Assembly: GCA_964036295.1 (NCBI GenBank)
Contig: OZ038463.1
Location: forward strand, 35,715,678 to 35,779,677
DNA length: 64,000 bases
DNA from: Plumapathes pennacea
Lineage: Eukaryota > Cnidaria > Anthozoa > Antipatharia > Myriopathidae
Direction of reading: 5' to 3'
The translations under genes and the position numbers were made by a program. This document shows, in pieces, positions 19,801 to 33,300 of the stretch. Every line of letters starts with the position of its first letter. The first letter of the stretch is position 1. Below the pieces are notes generated by a model that had not been told where the DNA came from, did not search any database, and saw only the letters and a program-made list of their open reading frames with translations.

Positions 19801-22800
19801 GAGAAATTAGAGCAAATTACAGCAAATCTTGCACTAATTAATTCGTCACACCTTTCGAGTCAAGCTGCTAGATCTCGCCAACGGATGAAGATAGATAAGG
19901 AAGATGTATTGCAAAAAGTCTTGTAATAGTCCAAAGAAGGTTTCCTGAAAGTTTCAAGAGTTTTCAATTTTTGGCCAAAATCGGCAAAAATCCCTGTGCT
20001 ATAGCCTTAGTATTTTGTGAAAATTCCAACATTTTTCGACCATCTCAGAATCGCATGAAACTTTCAGGAAACATTCCTGGGACAATGCCAACGGTTTTTG
20101 CATAGTTTTTGTAAACTTTTAGGCCGTGCGTCGAGAGAAATTAGAGCAAATTACAGCAAATCTTGCACTAATTAATTCGTCACACCTTTCGAGTCAAGCT
20201 GCTAGATCTCGCCAACGGATGAAGATAGATAAGGAAGATGTATTGCAAAAAGTCTTGTAATAGTCCAAAGAAGGTTTCCTGAAAGTTTCAAGAGTTTTCA
20301 ATTTTTGGCCAAAATCGGCAAAAAACCCTGTGCTATAGCCTTAGTATTTTGTGAAAATTCCAACATTTTTCGACCATCTCAGAATTGCATGAAACTTTCA
20401 GGAAACATTCCTGGGACAATGCCAACGGTTTTTGCATGGTTTTAGTAAACTTTTAGGCCGTGCGTCGTGAGAAATCAGAGCAAATTACAGCAAATCTTGC
20501 ACTCATTAATTCGTCACACCTTTCGAGTTAAGCTGCTATATCTCGCCAACGGATGAAGATAGATAAGGAAGATGTATTGCAAAAAGTCTTGTAGTAGTCC
20601 AAAGAAGGTTTCCTGAAAGTTTCAAGAGTTTTCAATTTTTGGCCAAAATCGGCAAAAAACCCTGTGCTATAGCCTTAGTATTTTGTCAAAATTCCAACAT
20701 TTTTCGACCATCTCAGAATCGCATGAAACTTTCAGGAAACATTCCTGGGACAATGCCGACGGTTTTTGCATAGTTTTTGTAAACTTTTAGGCCGTGCGTC
20801 GAGAGAAATTAGAGCAAATTACAGCAAATCTTGCACTAATTAATTCATCACACCTTTCGAGTTAAGCTGTTATATCTCGCCAACGGATGAAGATAGATAA
20901 GGAAGATGTATTGCAAAAAGTCTTGTAATAGTCCAACGAAGGTTTCCTGAAAGTTTCAACAGTTTTCAGTTTTTGGCCAAAATCGGCAAAAAACCCTGTG
21001 CTATAGCCTTAGTACTTTGTCAAAATTCCAACATTTTTCGACCATCTCAGAATCGCATGAAACTTTCAGGAAACGTTCCTGGGACTATGCCGACGGTTTT
21101 TGCATAGTTTTTGTAAACTTTTAGGCCGTACGTCGTGAGAAATTAGAGCAAATTACAGCAAATCTTGCACTAATTAATTCATCACACCTTTCGAGTTAAG
21201 CTGTTATATCTCGCCAACGGATGAAGATAGATAAGGAAGATGTATTGCAAAAAGTCTTGTAATAGTCCAACGAAGGTTTCCTGAAAGTTTCAACAGTTTT
21301 CAGTTTTTGGCCAAAATCGGCAAAAAACCCTGTGCTATAGCCTTAGTATTTTGTCAAAATTCCAACATTTTTCGACCATCTCAGAATTGCATGAAACTTT
21401 CAGGAAACGTTCCTGGGACTATGCCGACGGTTTTTGCATAGTTTTTGTAAACTTTTAGGCCGTGCGTCGTGAGAAATTAGAGCAAATTACAGCAAATCTT
21501 GCACTAATTAATTCGTCACACCTTTCGAGTCAAGCTGCTAGATCTCGCCAACGGATGAAGATAGATAAGGAAGATGTATTGCAAAAAGTCTTGTAATAGT
21601 CCAAAGAAGGTTTCCTGAAAGTTTCAAGAGTTTTCAATTTTTGGCCAAAATCGGCAAAAATCCCTGTGCTATAGCCTTAGTATTTTGTGAAAATTCCAAC
21701 ATTTTTCGACCATCTCAGAATCGCATGAAACTTTCAGGAAACATTCCTGGGACAATGCCAACGGTTTTTGCATAGTTTTTGTATACTTTTAGGCCGTGCG
21801 TCGAGAGAAATTAGAGCAAACTACAGCAAATCTTGCACTAATTAATTCGTCACACCTTTCGAGTCAAGCTGCTAGATCTCGCCAACGGATGAAGATAGAT
21901 AAGGAAGATGTATTGCAAAAAGTCTTGTAATAGTCCAAAGAAGGTTTCCTGAAAGTTTCAAGAGTTTTCAATTTTTGGCCAAAATCGGCAAAAAACCCTG
22001 TGCTATAGCCTTAGTATTTTGTGAAAATTCCAACATTTTTCGACCATCTCAGAATTGCATGAAACTTTCAGGAAACATTCCTGGGACAATGCCGACGGTT
22101 TTTGCATAGTTTTTGTAAACTTTTAGGCCGTGCGTCGAGAGAAATCAGAGCAAATTACAGCAAATTTTGCACTAATTAATTCGTCACACCTTTCGAGTTA
22201 AGCTGTTATATCTCGCCAACGGATGAAGATAGATAAGGAAGATGTATTGCAAAAAGTCTTGTAATAGTCCAAAGAAGGTTTCCTGAAAGTTTCAAGAGTT
22301 TTCAATTTTTGGCCAAAATCGGCAAAAAACCCTGTGCTATAGCCTTAGTATTTTGTCAAAATTCCAACATTTTTCGACCATCTCAGAATTGCATGAAACT
22401 TTCAGGAAACGTTCCTGGGACTATGCCGACGGTTTTTGCATAGTTTTTGTAAACTTTTAGGGCTCGCTTCATGAGAAATCAGAGCAAATTACAGCAAATC
22501 TTGCACTAATTAATTCATCACACCTTTCGAGTTAAGCTGTTATATCTCGCCAACGGATGAAGATAGATAAGGAAGATGTATTGCAAAAAGTCTTGTAATA
22601 GTCCAAAGAAGGTTTCCTGAAAGTTTCAACAGTTTTCAGTTTTTGGCCAAAATCGGCAAAAAACCCTGTGCTATAGCCTTAGTATTTTGTCAAAATTCCA
22701 ACATTTTTCGACCATCTCAGAATTGCATGAAACTTTCAGGAAACGTTCCTGGGACTATGCCGACGGTTTTTGCATAGTTTTTGTAAACTTTTAGGGCTCG

Positions 22801-24330
22801 CGTCGTGAGAAATTAGAGCAAATTACAGCAAAATCTTGCACTATTTAATTCATCACACCTTTTGAGTTAAGCTGTTATATCTCGCCAACGGATGAAGATA
22901 GATAAGGAAGATGTATCGCAAAAAGTCTTGTAATAGTCCAAAGAAGGTTTCCTGAAAGTTTCAAGAGTTTTCAATTTTTGGCCAAAATCGGCAAAAAACC
23001 CTGTGCTATAGCCTTAGTATTTTGTGAAAATTCCAACATTTTTCGACCATCTCAGAATCGCATGAAACTTTCAGGAATCGTTCCTGGCACTATGCCGACG
23101 GGTTTTGCATAGTTTTTGTAATTTTTTAGGCCGTGCGTCGTGACAAATTAGATCAAATTAGGGTAAACCATGTACTAATTAAAACATCACACCTTTCGAG
23201 TAAAGGAACCACATTTAAGTTGCTATATCTCGCCAACGGATGCAGATAGATAAAGCAAATGTATTGCAAAAAAGTCTTGTTATAGACTAATGAAGGTTTC
23301 CTGAAAGTTTCAAGAGTTTTCAATTTTTGGCCAAAATCAGCAAAAAACCCTGTGCTTTTGCCTTAGTATTTTGTCAAAATTGCAACATTTTTCGACCATT
23401 TTATAATCGCATGAAACTTTCAGGAATTGTTCCTGCTACTATGCCGACGGGTTTTGCATATTTTTTGTAAAATTTTAGCCCTCGCGTCATGACAAATTAG
23501 AGCAAATTAGGGTAAACCATGCACTAATTAAAACATCAAACCTTTCGAGCAAAAGAACCACATTTAAGCTGCTATATCTCGCCAACGGATGCAGACAGAT
23601 AAAGGAAATGTATTGCAAAAAGTCTTGTTGTAGTCCATTGAAGGTTTCCTGAAAGTTTCAAGAGTTTTCATGTTTTGGCCAAAATCGGCAAAAGCCCTGT
23701 GCTATAGCGTTAGTATTTTGTCAAAATCCGGTCATTTTTCGACCATTTCATAATTGCATGAAACTTTCAGAAATCGTTTCTGGGACTAAGCCGACGGGTT
23801 TTGCATAGTTTTTGTAAACTTTCAGCCCGCGCGTCGTGAGAAATTAGAGCAAATTAAAACATCACACCTTTCGAACTAAGGAGTCAAGTTTTAATTTAAG
23901 CCGCTATATCTCGCCAACGGATGCAGATAGATAAAGCAAATGTATTGCAAAATGTCTTGTTATAGTCCAAAGAAGGTTTCCAGAAAGTCAATTTTTGACA
24001 AAAAAATTCCTGTGCTATAGCCTTAGTATTTTGTGAAAATCCGGTCATTTTTCGACCATCTGACAATCGCATGAAACTTTCAGGAAACTTTTCTGGGAAT
24101 ATGCCGACGGGTTTTGAATAGTTTTAGTAAACTTTTAGCCCGCGCGTCGTAAGAAGTTAGAGGAAATTAGAGTAAATCATGCACTAATTAAAACATCACA
24201 CCTTTCGAGCTAAGGAACCAAGTTTTAATTTAAGGTCCTATATGTCGCCAACGGAAGAAGATAGATATAGCAAATGTATTTCAAAAATGCGAGTATAATA
24301 GAGAATAAATGTTTTCTAAGAACATAAGTT
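13831..24330. repeat. 334-bp satellite array with degenerate edges, ~30 monomers
   Basis: The anchor ATATCTCGCCAACGGATGAA recurs at 14861, 15194, 15528, 15862, 16196 and onward with a 334-bp step to about 22870. More diverged monomers follow at about 23223, 23573, 23907 and 24240, and diverged monomers lie on the left (about 13848 and 14230). About 25 central copies are nearly identical; the edges are decayed, as expected for an array homogenised from its centre. Monomers have stops in all frames I checked, so they are not coding. Each contains an inverted pair of 17-bp arms (see findings). The array separates the convergent 3' ends of genes A and C. Confidence 0.95.
16196..21205. repeat. Higher-order repeat blocks inside the satellite (8-mer and 7-mer)
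   Basis: Private variants recur at multiples of the monomer. A GTACGTCGTGAG variant is at 16121, 18793 and 21131 (spacings 2672 = 8 x 334 and 2338 = 7 x 334). A GATGCATTGC variant is at 16897 and 19569 (spacing 2672). Block 16196-18867 thus has eight monomers and block 18868-21205 has seven. The second block carries one TTGTAGTAGTCC monomer where the first has two in a row. Confidence 0.85.
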
Positions 24331-26159
24331 TTAAGATCAAGCGTTTGAAAGCGTTTAAAAGCTCGAGTCCGTTTGCCGCATCACTGTTAGGAGGAGACAG
24401 CAGCCTCAAAAGATCTGTGACCTATTGCTGCAAGGGTTTTGTTGCCGGGTGGTTGGAGAATCAGTTCAAAATCAGTTTTAAATTTTAAATGCGTTTTTTT
24501 TTTTTTTTTTTTTTTCTCAAAAGATCTGTGACCTATTGCTGCAAGGGTTTTGTTGCCGGGTGGTGGAGAATCAGTTCAAAGTTTTTAAATTTTAAATGCG
24601 TTTTTTTTTTTTTTTTTTTTTGATAAAATAGAAGAAATTAACAACTTTATAAATCTTAAATATATGCCGCTGCCAAATCATGAAGGGTTAGCAAAGCTTA
24701 ACTCCTTAATGATAAGCTATGCAAGCCTGGGTGTGGTTGCTGAGAAAGCAAGATGATATATACATGGAGGTTTGCTAACGCGGTGCGGCTAACGTTGATG
24801 CCTTTCGAGCATTGGCAATTCGTCCTAGTTTGCGAGGTGGTTCTCGACTGGGAAGGGGATTGCCATTGATTACAATTTAAACCACACTTTGTTCTTGCAT
24901 GGCATACATACATACAGACAGCAGGAGCAACTAAGATAAACAGCTGACAAACACTCGACAAACAAAGAGTTTGTCTAATAGACAGATACACAGTCAACAG
25001 CCCGAGAAAAGAAGCGGAAGCGGCGAAGCGCCTCGTGAGTCCACAACATTTTAACCATGTGACGATCGACGTAAATTGTGGTAAATAAGAGTCCACACCA
25101 CGGCAAACCAGTGGAAATTTATTAATTCCTTGGAAGGGGGGATAAGAAATTTTCACATAGAAAAGTTTTGTATGTGGCGAGTTTTAAAACTGACGTGCAA
25201 GAGGCTGAGGAAATGATGCTCGGTACAGGTTTGATTCACCACGTTAGCTTTGCTAACCCTTCAGTTACATTACTTCTCATCACTCTGTGTCTTTTCCAGT
25301 GTACAGTACCTCTTGGGAGTTCGTCGTGTTTACGCTAGAATGGAACAAGTAGAACATAACTAACAAAAAGTAAAAATATATTAATAGTATACAGGTACAC
25401 CTTGACAGAATCAGAGATAAATGACAGAACTATTCGTTGGAACTTTTTGTTTACTATGGAACTTAACGTACAAATGTCATCTTGGCGGCTACACAAGAAA
25501 AAGGGAATGAGGATTTTTTTCGATAGGCCATCTTCCGCGTGAGATGATAGTTGCCTCTGTTTCAAACCGAGGCCCAGGGCGATACCTTTCTTATGAATTT
25601 GAATTTGATTTGCATAAAAAAAAGAAAAAAAAAAAAGCAAGTAAAAACTAATATTCATGCCGAACTATTTCGCATCAAGTCTTGTTTTGAAAGGCAACAG
25701 GCATTTTGGGAATGGCTAATTACCTAATACACCTTTCAAGGAAAAAAGTAGTTTGCCGTTTTGTTGTGTGTATGTCTGTCTAATTGTTTGTTTGTTTGTT
25801 TGTTTGTATATCTGGCTACTGAAGTCCACATGGATGTCATGTAAAAACAAGGCATGGTTCAAATTGTAACCAGTGGCAACCCCGCTTCTCACGTTTTGTC
25901 GAGAAACGCCCCAATTACCCTCTGTAATGAAGTGCTAACGCTCGAAACATCAAACTACTCGTGTTGGTTCACTAATAATCGCCATTTCGCCAATTTTACA
26001 TTTTCAAAATGCACAAAATGCATAGCAAGATCATTTGGGTGTGTACAATCATGTATAAACTTATCATCTGGGACCTTTAACAGGGTTGTGGACCGCTTTT
26101 ATTGACGGTCAGCGGTAGTTTGATGGCCGGACAGAATAGAACAAGTATCGCACATTATC
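24331..26159. other. Intergenic spacer between satellite and gene C
   Basis: Contains a tandem duplication with poly(T) tracts (24398-24622), an open but unsupported minus-strand frame (24698-25156), a (TTTG)n run near 25785-25807 and no recognisable gene. The spacer between the two convergent genes is about 12.5 kb in total. Confidence 0.7.
24398..24622. repeat. Two tandem ~110-bp units, each ending in poly(T)
   Basis: The phrase AAAGATCTGTGACCTATTGC with the following GCAAGGGTTTTGTTGCCGGG occurs at about 24408 and again at about 24519. Each copy ends in ATGCG followed by more than 19 T. It borders the right edge of the satellite. The origin is unknown; a short retroposed element is possible. 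Confidence 0.75.
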
Positions 26160-26268
26160 TTTCTGCTGCAAGTTTATTTTACTATGTTTGAACCGACTAC
26201 ATGCTATTCTAATGTATTAACTTTGCCATATGGTCTCTTAAAAACCGATTGACATTCCATTTATGGTC
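26160..26268 (-). other. Gene C terminal 3'UTR exon with poly(A) signal
   Basis: On the minus strand TTTTGCAG precedes 26268 and the exon starts GACCATAA. It is homologous to the gene A terminal exon at 13485. In gene C translation already stops at 26742-26744, so this exon is entirely untranslated. AATAAA lies at 26178-26173 (minus strand). Confidence 0.6.
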
Positions 26269-26737
26269 CTGCAAAACAACAGAGGAAATAGATTTGCATA
26301 CATAATTTACATTATACAAACACATACATCACATACATGCAAACATACAAATATTTATTGACACTCCAGTCAAGCGCGCTCACGCCCGTTTTCCGTGGGA
26401 TTTTCTTTTTCCTTTCAAATAAGCCAGTGCTGGAATACCTAACTCTTTACAAGTTAACGACCAACTGCACGCTGCCTACAAAAATGAACAAATCAAGAAG
26501 TCTTTAAAGTATCAGAAAGCTCAGACGTGAATTTCATCAATAATTTTTAGAAGTGATTAAATATTATTCCGAGCTTGAAAATTATTTTATGTGTAAGCCT
26601 ATCATAGAACGAGCGTTTTGTTTCAGATGGGATGGGATGGGATAGGATCAGTCAAATCTATCAAGCGCACAGTCAGATGCTCATCATTTTTTTAAAACTT
26701 ACAAGAGCCACTGTAGGGCATTTTCTGCCTGTAATAC

Positions 26738-27372
26738 CTTTCTAAATTATTTGGACGTGCATTTCCGTTGGCCCATTATAACGAGGCGCATGCGCTTGCT
26801 TCACCCAGGAAGGTTTGCCACCACTTCCCTTGTATCCCACAAGCAACCACGTGCCGCGAAACTCTGGATTCACTGGGTCGACAGCTCCCACGCTTTTTAG
26901 AGCAGCAGCTGCGTCTTTCACGTATCTGTCCGCTGAGTCTTTGACTGAGACTAACACAATTGTGTCGTCTGGAAGTTTTTGGATGAAAACGCTCAATGCT
27001 TGTCCAGATTTGTCGTCACCGTACGTGTCAAAATGTCCAACATTCAAGACGCGCCCGGATCTGGCCAGTGCCACCACGTTATGGCCTCTTCTCTAAAAGA
27101 AGAGAAAAAAGACCAGAAGGTTATTTATTTGGAACTTTCTTTTTTCTTTGAAAAATGACACTTTTGACAATGTTGTTTTAACATGTCATTTGTAGCTTAA
27201 TTTTGGCAAATGAACTTAACAGTAACAGGGTAAACATATCGCTGCTATGTGACATCATTTCTTACATTGGGGCTCTTGTCAACTCCGTTCACTTTGATGA
27301 TGGACAGGCCGGGTGCTTTAACTACAGGGCCAGAGTCATCATAGCCGCCTGACAGCATGTAGATGTCGATTC
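26738..27372 (-). CDS. Gene C, ILEI domain (C-terminal), two exons
   Basis: Exons 27372-27266 and 27092-26738. Residues [89 protein letters not shown]. This is the same fold as gene A 6327-7382. A TAG at 26744-26742 ends the protein after HVQII, four bases before the donor GTATTA, where gene A reads through into further D8C units. There is no linker exon between the preceding D8C and this domain. Confidence 0.82.
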
Positions 27373-30300
27373 CTGTTGAAAGCAAGAGGCACAACATGGG
27401 AATTTATCACTGAATGGATAACTTGTCACAGCAAATTAGTGATGTCATCATCAAGACTGCAAACAACAAAATGATTTCCATCATCACTGTTTCCATGGCA
27501 TAAGACACATATCAAATACAACCTGTTCTTTCTGGCAAACAAACAACGTTGAAAATAAGCCATCCATTGTAATTGGCGTGCAATGGAAATACAACAAAAA
27601 TGCTATTTTAGCTTATACATGTAGCTGAACATTCGGCGTTGTATAACAGCAACACCGAACTTTATCTTCAAAAACACCTGCTTAATTGCTAAACTATTTA
27701 CCATGATTGTCTTGGAGCAGCAAGATTCCACATAAAGAGAACAAAACATAACTGGTACATTCAACTAAACCAAATTAACAAACCTGCACCGCCACGTCCA
27801 CAATAACGGAGACTACACCCAACAGTAGGTTTCTTCAGCTCGTACACGTAGAAACCTCCGCAGTTGCGCACCCTGATGTTATCTTTCCAGTTACAGCATT
27901 TACCGACCCAGTGGAAGCAAACTTCTCTCGTCACCGCGCCTTCTGCAACTGTCGGATGTCTACCGTTCAGCCAGCCAGGCGCATGCGTACCACATCGCCA
28001 TGTTGGTACGCATGTTTCTGGCATGACTTCGCCTGCGGCTGCAGAGAAGCGGTACCACTTCTGGGCCATGTTACTGTCACACAGAACCACGTTTCTGTTC
28101 TCATAAGACATTTTACGGTTGACGTCGTTGAGCATGGTGTAGGAGCTGCACTCTGGAGCTATGTGAGAAAAATTTGCAAAATTTGGCTTATTGTCACAGA
28201 ATATTTTCTACCCTAGTGATACTGTTGGCCTGATTTTGCACATTTTTGCATTTTTGGCATTTGTGGATAAAACATGTTACCTTGAGGTGCAGTTGTTGTT
28301 GGCGGAACAGTGGGACCTAATCCATTGAAGCAAATGAAAAACTGTTAGTTTAAAAAATGGAACTACGATAAACTTATTTGAACAAACATTTTCACATACG
28401 CGATTCCTAATTCACATACTGCATTTATACACAACCTTGCAACAGTGATTAAAAAACATCGTCATACGAACATATCTAATACAAAATATATAGATAAATG
28501 AAAACAGCAAAACAAGACTGAAGGCTGCTAGGTTCTTTAAAACTGATGGGAGGCAAAGTGTTGGTTCAGTCATGGGGGGGGGGAGGGGGGAAGGGAGGGG
28601 ACTGAAAACCCTTACTCTATTTCAGACCAAAATGTGCGATTTTCAACCCTATTTCAGACCCAAATGTGCGATTTTTGACCCTATTTTAGACCAAATATCA
28701 AAATCTCCGAACCTATTTCAGACCAAAGGCTCAAAATCTATACCCTCTTTCAGACTGAAATGCTTAAAACGACACCCTTTGGGGTGGCACATACCTATAT
28801 GGCTCATATATAGGATTACCCTCACCCCCCAGATCAGAGAACAAAAAAAAACAACAAAAGAATTGTCCCACCTTTGACAGATATTTCCATCTTTCCACAG
28901 TAGCGTAGACGACAAACGGGTGGTTTGTTTAACTTATAAACATAAAAACGCCCGCAGTTCCGAACTTCGATATCGCTACTCCAGCGGCAGCAGTTGTTCG
29001 ACCAATGAAAACAGACTTTGCGTTTTACGACGCCATCTTGAACAGAAGGATGTTCACCGTTGAGCCAGCCCGGCGCATGCGTACCACACCGTAGTTTCTG
29101 GACACAGCTTGTGGCCAGGTAGTTTCCGGCAGCTCCCACGAAGCGGTACCACGTCTTGTCCGTCAGGGAATCTCTGTCGCAATCGTATTGCATTTTAACG
29201 TTATCTACCGAGCGGTCGGCACTGTCCAGTATTTTGTAATTTCTACACTCGGGATCTGAAAAACACAAAAGTTAAGTAAAACTACGTTATATTATTTTTT
29301 ACAGGGATAAAGTTTTAAATGTGAAGTTTACAGTTTAAAGTTTAAATAAGGTATTCTTTATTTCTATACGTGTAATAATTTTGTGTAAAGTTTAAAGTTT
29401 TAGAGGAAGATATCTTCTTCTCAGTGTCATCATACACATAAACATAACAATATAAAAACAATGAATAAGTATATAAATATACAATTGTTTTAAGAGAAAA
29501 AAGCAACTGAGATGTAGATTTCAATTGAGCTCTCACATGACAAACAGTTATTACATTTTTCTTCTGCTCTTTATGCGTTTCCTTTACTTGTTTGAGATCA
29601 TTTTTAAGCAAGATGGAGGAGTTAATTACTAAGCAATGATCTAACCTGAAGGAAGTGCAGGCGAACATGAAAGCTTCAGCACGCTGTTTAAGTTTGTAAC
29701 AAGTCCGTCGAAGTCATCCACTTTAATCACGTTGTCAGGTGTTTCCCCTGAGATTTCGTTCAGCTCCTTCATATTTATGCTGCTGCCAACTCCAACTGCA
29801 ATCACCTTTACATTCTTTTTCTAGGAGGGGTAAATATTAATGTAAGCGGTAATTAAAAATTGTATCCTAATTTTAAGTTTAAAATCAGAAACTCGTGCTA
29901 GCGTGTGGCTCGATCTCGTATAGCAATTTTGAGGGCAGGAACTTGAGATCTGCTTACCAGTAAAGGGTCCAGCACTTGGCTATAAGGTTTGCTTCCGGAG
30001 TTTGTTTTTCCGTCTGTCATCACAATCAGCACGTTGGGTTTGTCCGGACGGTCACCTCCAGCAGAAGTGAACAACTCAGCGTTTGCCTTTTCAAGAGCAA
30101 TGTCCGTCCGTGTACCACCCCCTGAGTAGTGGATGGCCTTGATTTTTGCGGCCATTACGTTTGGTTCCTGTGCAGCGTGGTTTGCGAAGTTGACAATTAA
30201 GGACGCGGAGGACTGGTAGGCAATAATTCCTACCCGTGTTCCGTGTGAGGAGATTTGGAGTTTGTGGACGACATTTGTGACGAAATCACGAGCCTTTTGG

Positions 30301-33300
30301 AAGTCTGCGGAGCCCACACTTCCGGAGCGATCCATAATGACCCCGACATCCATTGCGTGCTTGCAAGGTGGAGGGGGAGGTGCCTCTGATTGAAAGAATC
30401 GAAGTGAGGTCAAAACGACGTCAGGCTATGACCACAAAGCCACACACGACGTCACATATAGTGACATCACCTCGGTATAGAAAAGTCTCAACCTCACCTC
30501 CTTGACATCCATAGATTTCCACTCTCATGGCCACGTGACCATACCACGTGCGAGGATGGATGCGAATAAATCGCACTGTCTTGATGGGTGGATTTAGGGC
30601 GTTGACTTGAATGTTATTCCTGTCGTGATTTCCTTTGAACACCTATATCAATACAAGGACACTTCTAGTCATTAGGCACCGGTTTGGAATTGAATTTTGT
30701 GTCTAAGACACTTTTTGTGATTAGCCAAGTTGTATACTTTACATATTCAATTTTTATGAAAATTAAATATAATTTTCTTGATAAATGGCAGAAGGTAACC
30801 AAAAAATGCCTAGTATATAAGTGTCTTAGAACCGCTTTTGGATGACCATCGAAAGTGATCGTGTGATTGTTTGGTTTTTGCGTTTGCTGTGTTTTCCGAT
30901 TGGTCCAAACAAGTTTAACAACATTCTTGGCAAATCAAAAGCAAAATCAAAACCTGATGTTCGAATGTGGTATTCTCATGCAAGAAAGTAAGTGGCAATG
31001 GCGTGTTCTCGCATTGGTTTTGGATCTGGTTTTGTTCGTACTTCTAATTGGTCGGACGTAGACTGGATACTGCATTTCTTAGTATTTTTAAGTCCTTCAA
31101 TGCAAAACACACCTTCAGTTGTCCATTCTCCTTGTACAGTTCGTGGTGTCCGCCATACAGACTGTATGACACGGTGTAACTTGTAACCCACTGATCGGAA
31201 TTATGTCGCCCTTGTGTAGCAATACGAGTCACTGACTTCCATTGCCCCAGATCTATCTGCAGCCACTGTTGGTCGTCCTCCACTTTCGCGATCCACGTAC
31301 TTGCTTTGTTTAGGCGTCCATGTGCAGGGCTGTAACTGCTGCTTGACGTGGAGGACGCAGTGAAGGATTGATCTACGATCTTTCCACTGGCCGCACCAAG
31401 GGCATCGGTACAGTTTTGCTTTGGCGGGATTGGAAAACCTAAAAGAAATCAAAACATAAATAATTTTACTTTTAATAACAATGAATCTTATGAACGATTT
31501 AGATTTTGACAGTAAAGATAGGTTTGAAAGAAAGCAGAGAAAAGTAAATGTACTTGGAGTAAAACTAATTTTCAGACGAAAGTTTCGCACAGGCCTCGTT
31601 TTGAACTAGATTAAAACATAACAGGAATAACGGGCATAAGTTAGTCCACTGGTCAGAAAGGAGTCTGCATATGGCATTTTAGGGTAGAAAAACATGCAAT
31701 CTTAACTTGACCCACCTGAGGTGCACCCATAAAGCTCCGCCCTCATGGCGATCCAGGAATTGTAAGATTGGGGTTCGAAGCGAACAAAGCGCGCAATAAT
31801 TGGTGGATTTAGGTCTTGGCTGACGACTTCGTACCTGTTTTTATTTCCGTGGAATTTCTGAGAAGTCAAAAAGTTTATCGTTTAAAAAATAATCAAAGTT
31901 ATATGAAAAAAACGCTCAACAACGTATGATGATAGTCTCATCCCGTTGTTGATGTGTTCTGAATGTAGTAAATGCTGCCAGAATTTTTCCTTCGTCGTGG
32001 GAAGTAAATGGCGTTGAACGCATTAAAGTGCACATAAGCCCAAAAATGATATCTTCACAACCGATTCTACATAAAGTAAATAGTTGACTATTAGATTATT
32101 TCTGTATTTCAACATGGTAATGACGTGACGTCAAAGGAATAATTCAATGTTTTTTTTTTTATTCTCTACGTGATTGGAACTGTTTCCAGATTCATACAAA
32201 GTATTTGGTAAAATCATTTACACGGAATTCAAATATAAAATGGACGTTGATAAAATGTCAATTATCTCTGCCAACAAGATTTTGTATAATAAATTGTTCC
32301 TTCTTTGACGTCACGTCATTACCATATTCAAAATATAAACCTTTATAACTCAAAGTCGCAGCGTTAAAACGCAGACTTATTCTAATAGTCAACATATTTC
32401 CGTCATGTAGATTCGATTGTAAAGATATCATTTTTGGGCTTATGTGCACTTTAACTATGGGTTAATACTAACATTATACCTTCTATTTATGCGTTGACAC
32501 AAATCAAAATGAGGCACGCGGCCCGGTCTGCCGAGATGTGTTGGATTTAGCCTTATTGTTTTAAACTAACTGGGAAATAATAAATCAATACTGAATTTCC
32601 TTGTAACTTTTCTCGGATACTTACCGTAACGTGCTTGTTCTGCCTGTACGGTTCAAACAACAGGCCATCAAGACTGAAAGAGAGCGAGTAGCTCGACACC
32701 CACTGATTGCCTTCTTGTCTGCCCTGGGTAGCCACGCGAGCCACCTTAGTAACCTGGCCAAGGTCGATCTGCAACCACTGATTTGTTCCCTTTGTCAACC
32801 AAGCACCAGCCCTCCCACTGCCTCTCTGGAGATGCAGTCGAGCATTAGAAGCTTTGTATGTAGAACTGTACTGCGAAGAGGCGGAGAATGCTGCATCTGG
32901 AAGTCCGTTCTGCAGCCCCAGGGCTTTCATGCACGGCTCGGGAACTGGTGGCACGAAGCCTGGGTACAAGCGACACATTAATCAATATTCGATATTGAAT
33001 AATTTTAAAACGTTTTCTTTAGAAGATGCTAACGTAGCATTCGCAGGGTTTGAGTTCTTTTGTTTTATAAGGACATCGTAATGGTTTATTTACTTCAGGG
33101 TCTAAAGGTCCTGTTTAACACTGTAAATTTATCCCCAGCTTCCAGTAAGTTGAAACAATTTTTGGGACTATTCGAAAAATCGGATGGATGGATGGACGGA
33201 TATTTACCTGTTCTGCAGCCAGAGACTTCCAATCGCAAACACACGTGATCATACCAAGTCTCCGGATGAATACGGACGTACCGAGCGAATATTGGATCCG

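Noticed and set aside
13831-24330. CRISPR-like periodic repeat
   Set aside because: The whole 334-bp monomer is conserved with no unique spacers, in a eukaryotic setting; it is a satellite.
24698-25156. 152-codon minus-strand frame
   Set aside because: Composition is low in conserved motifs, no domain or splice partners are seen, and it lies between a satellite and simple repeats.
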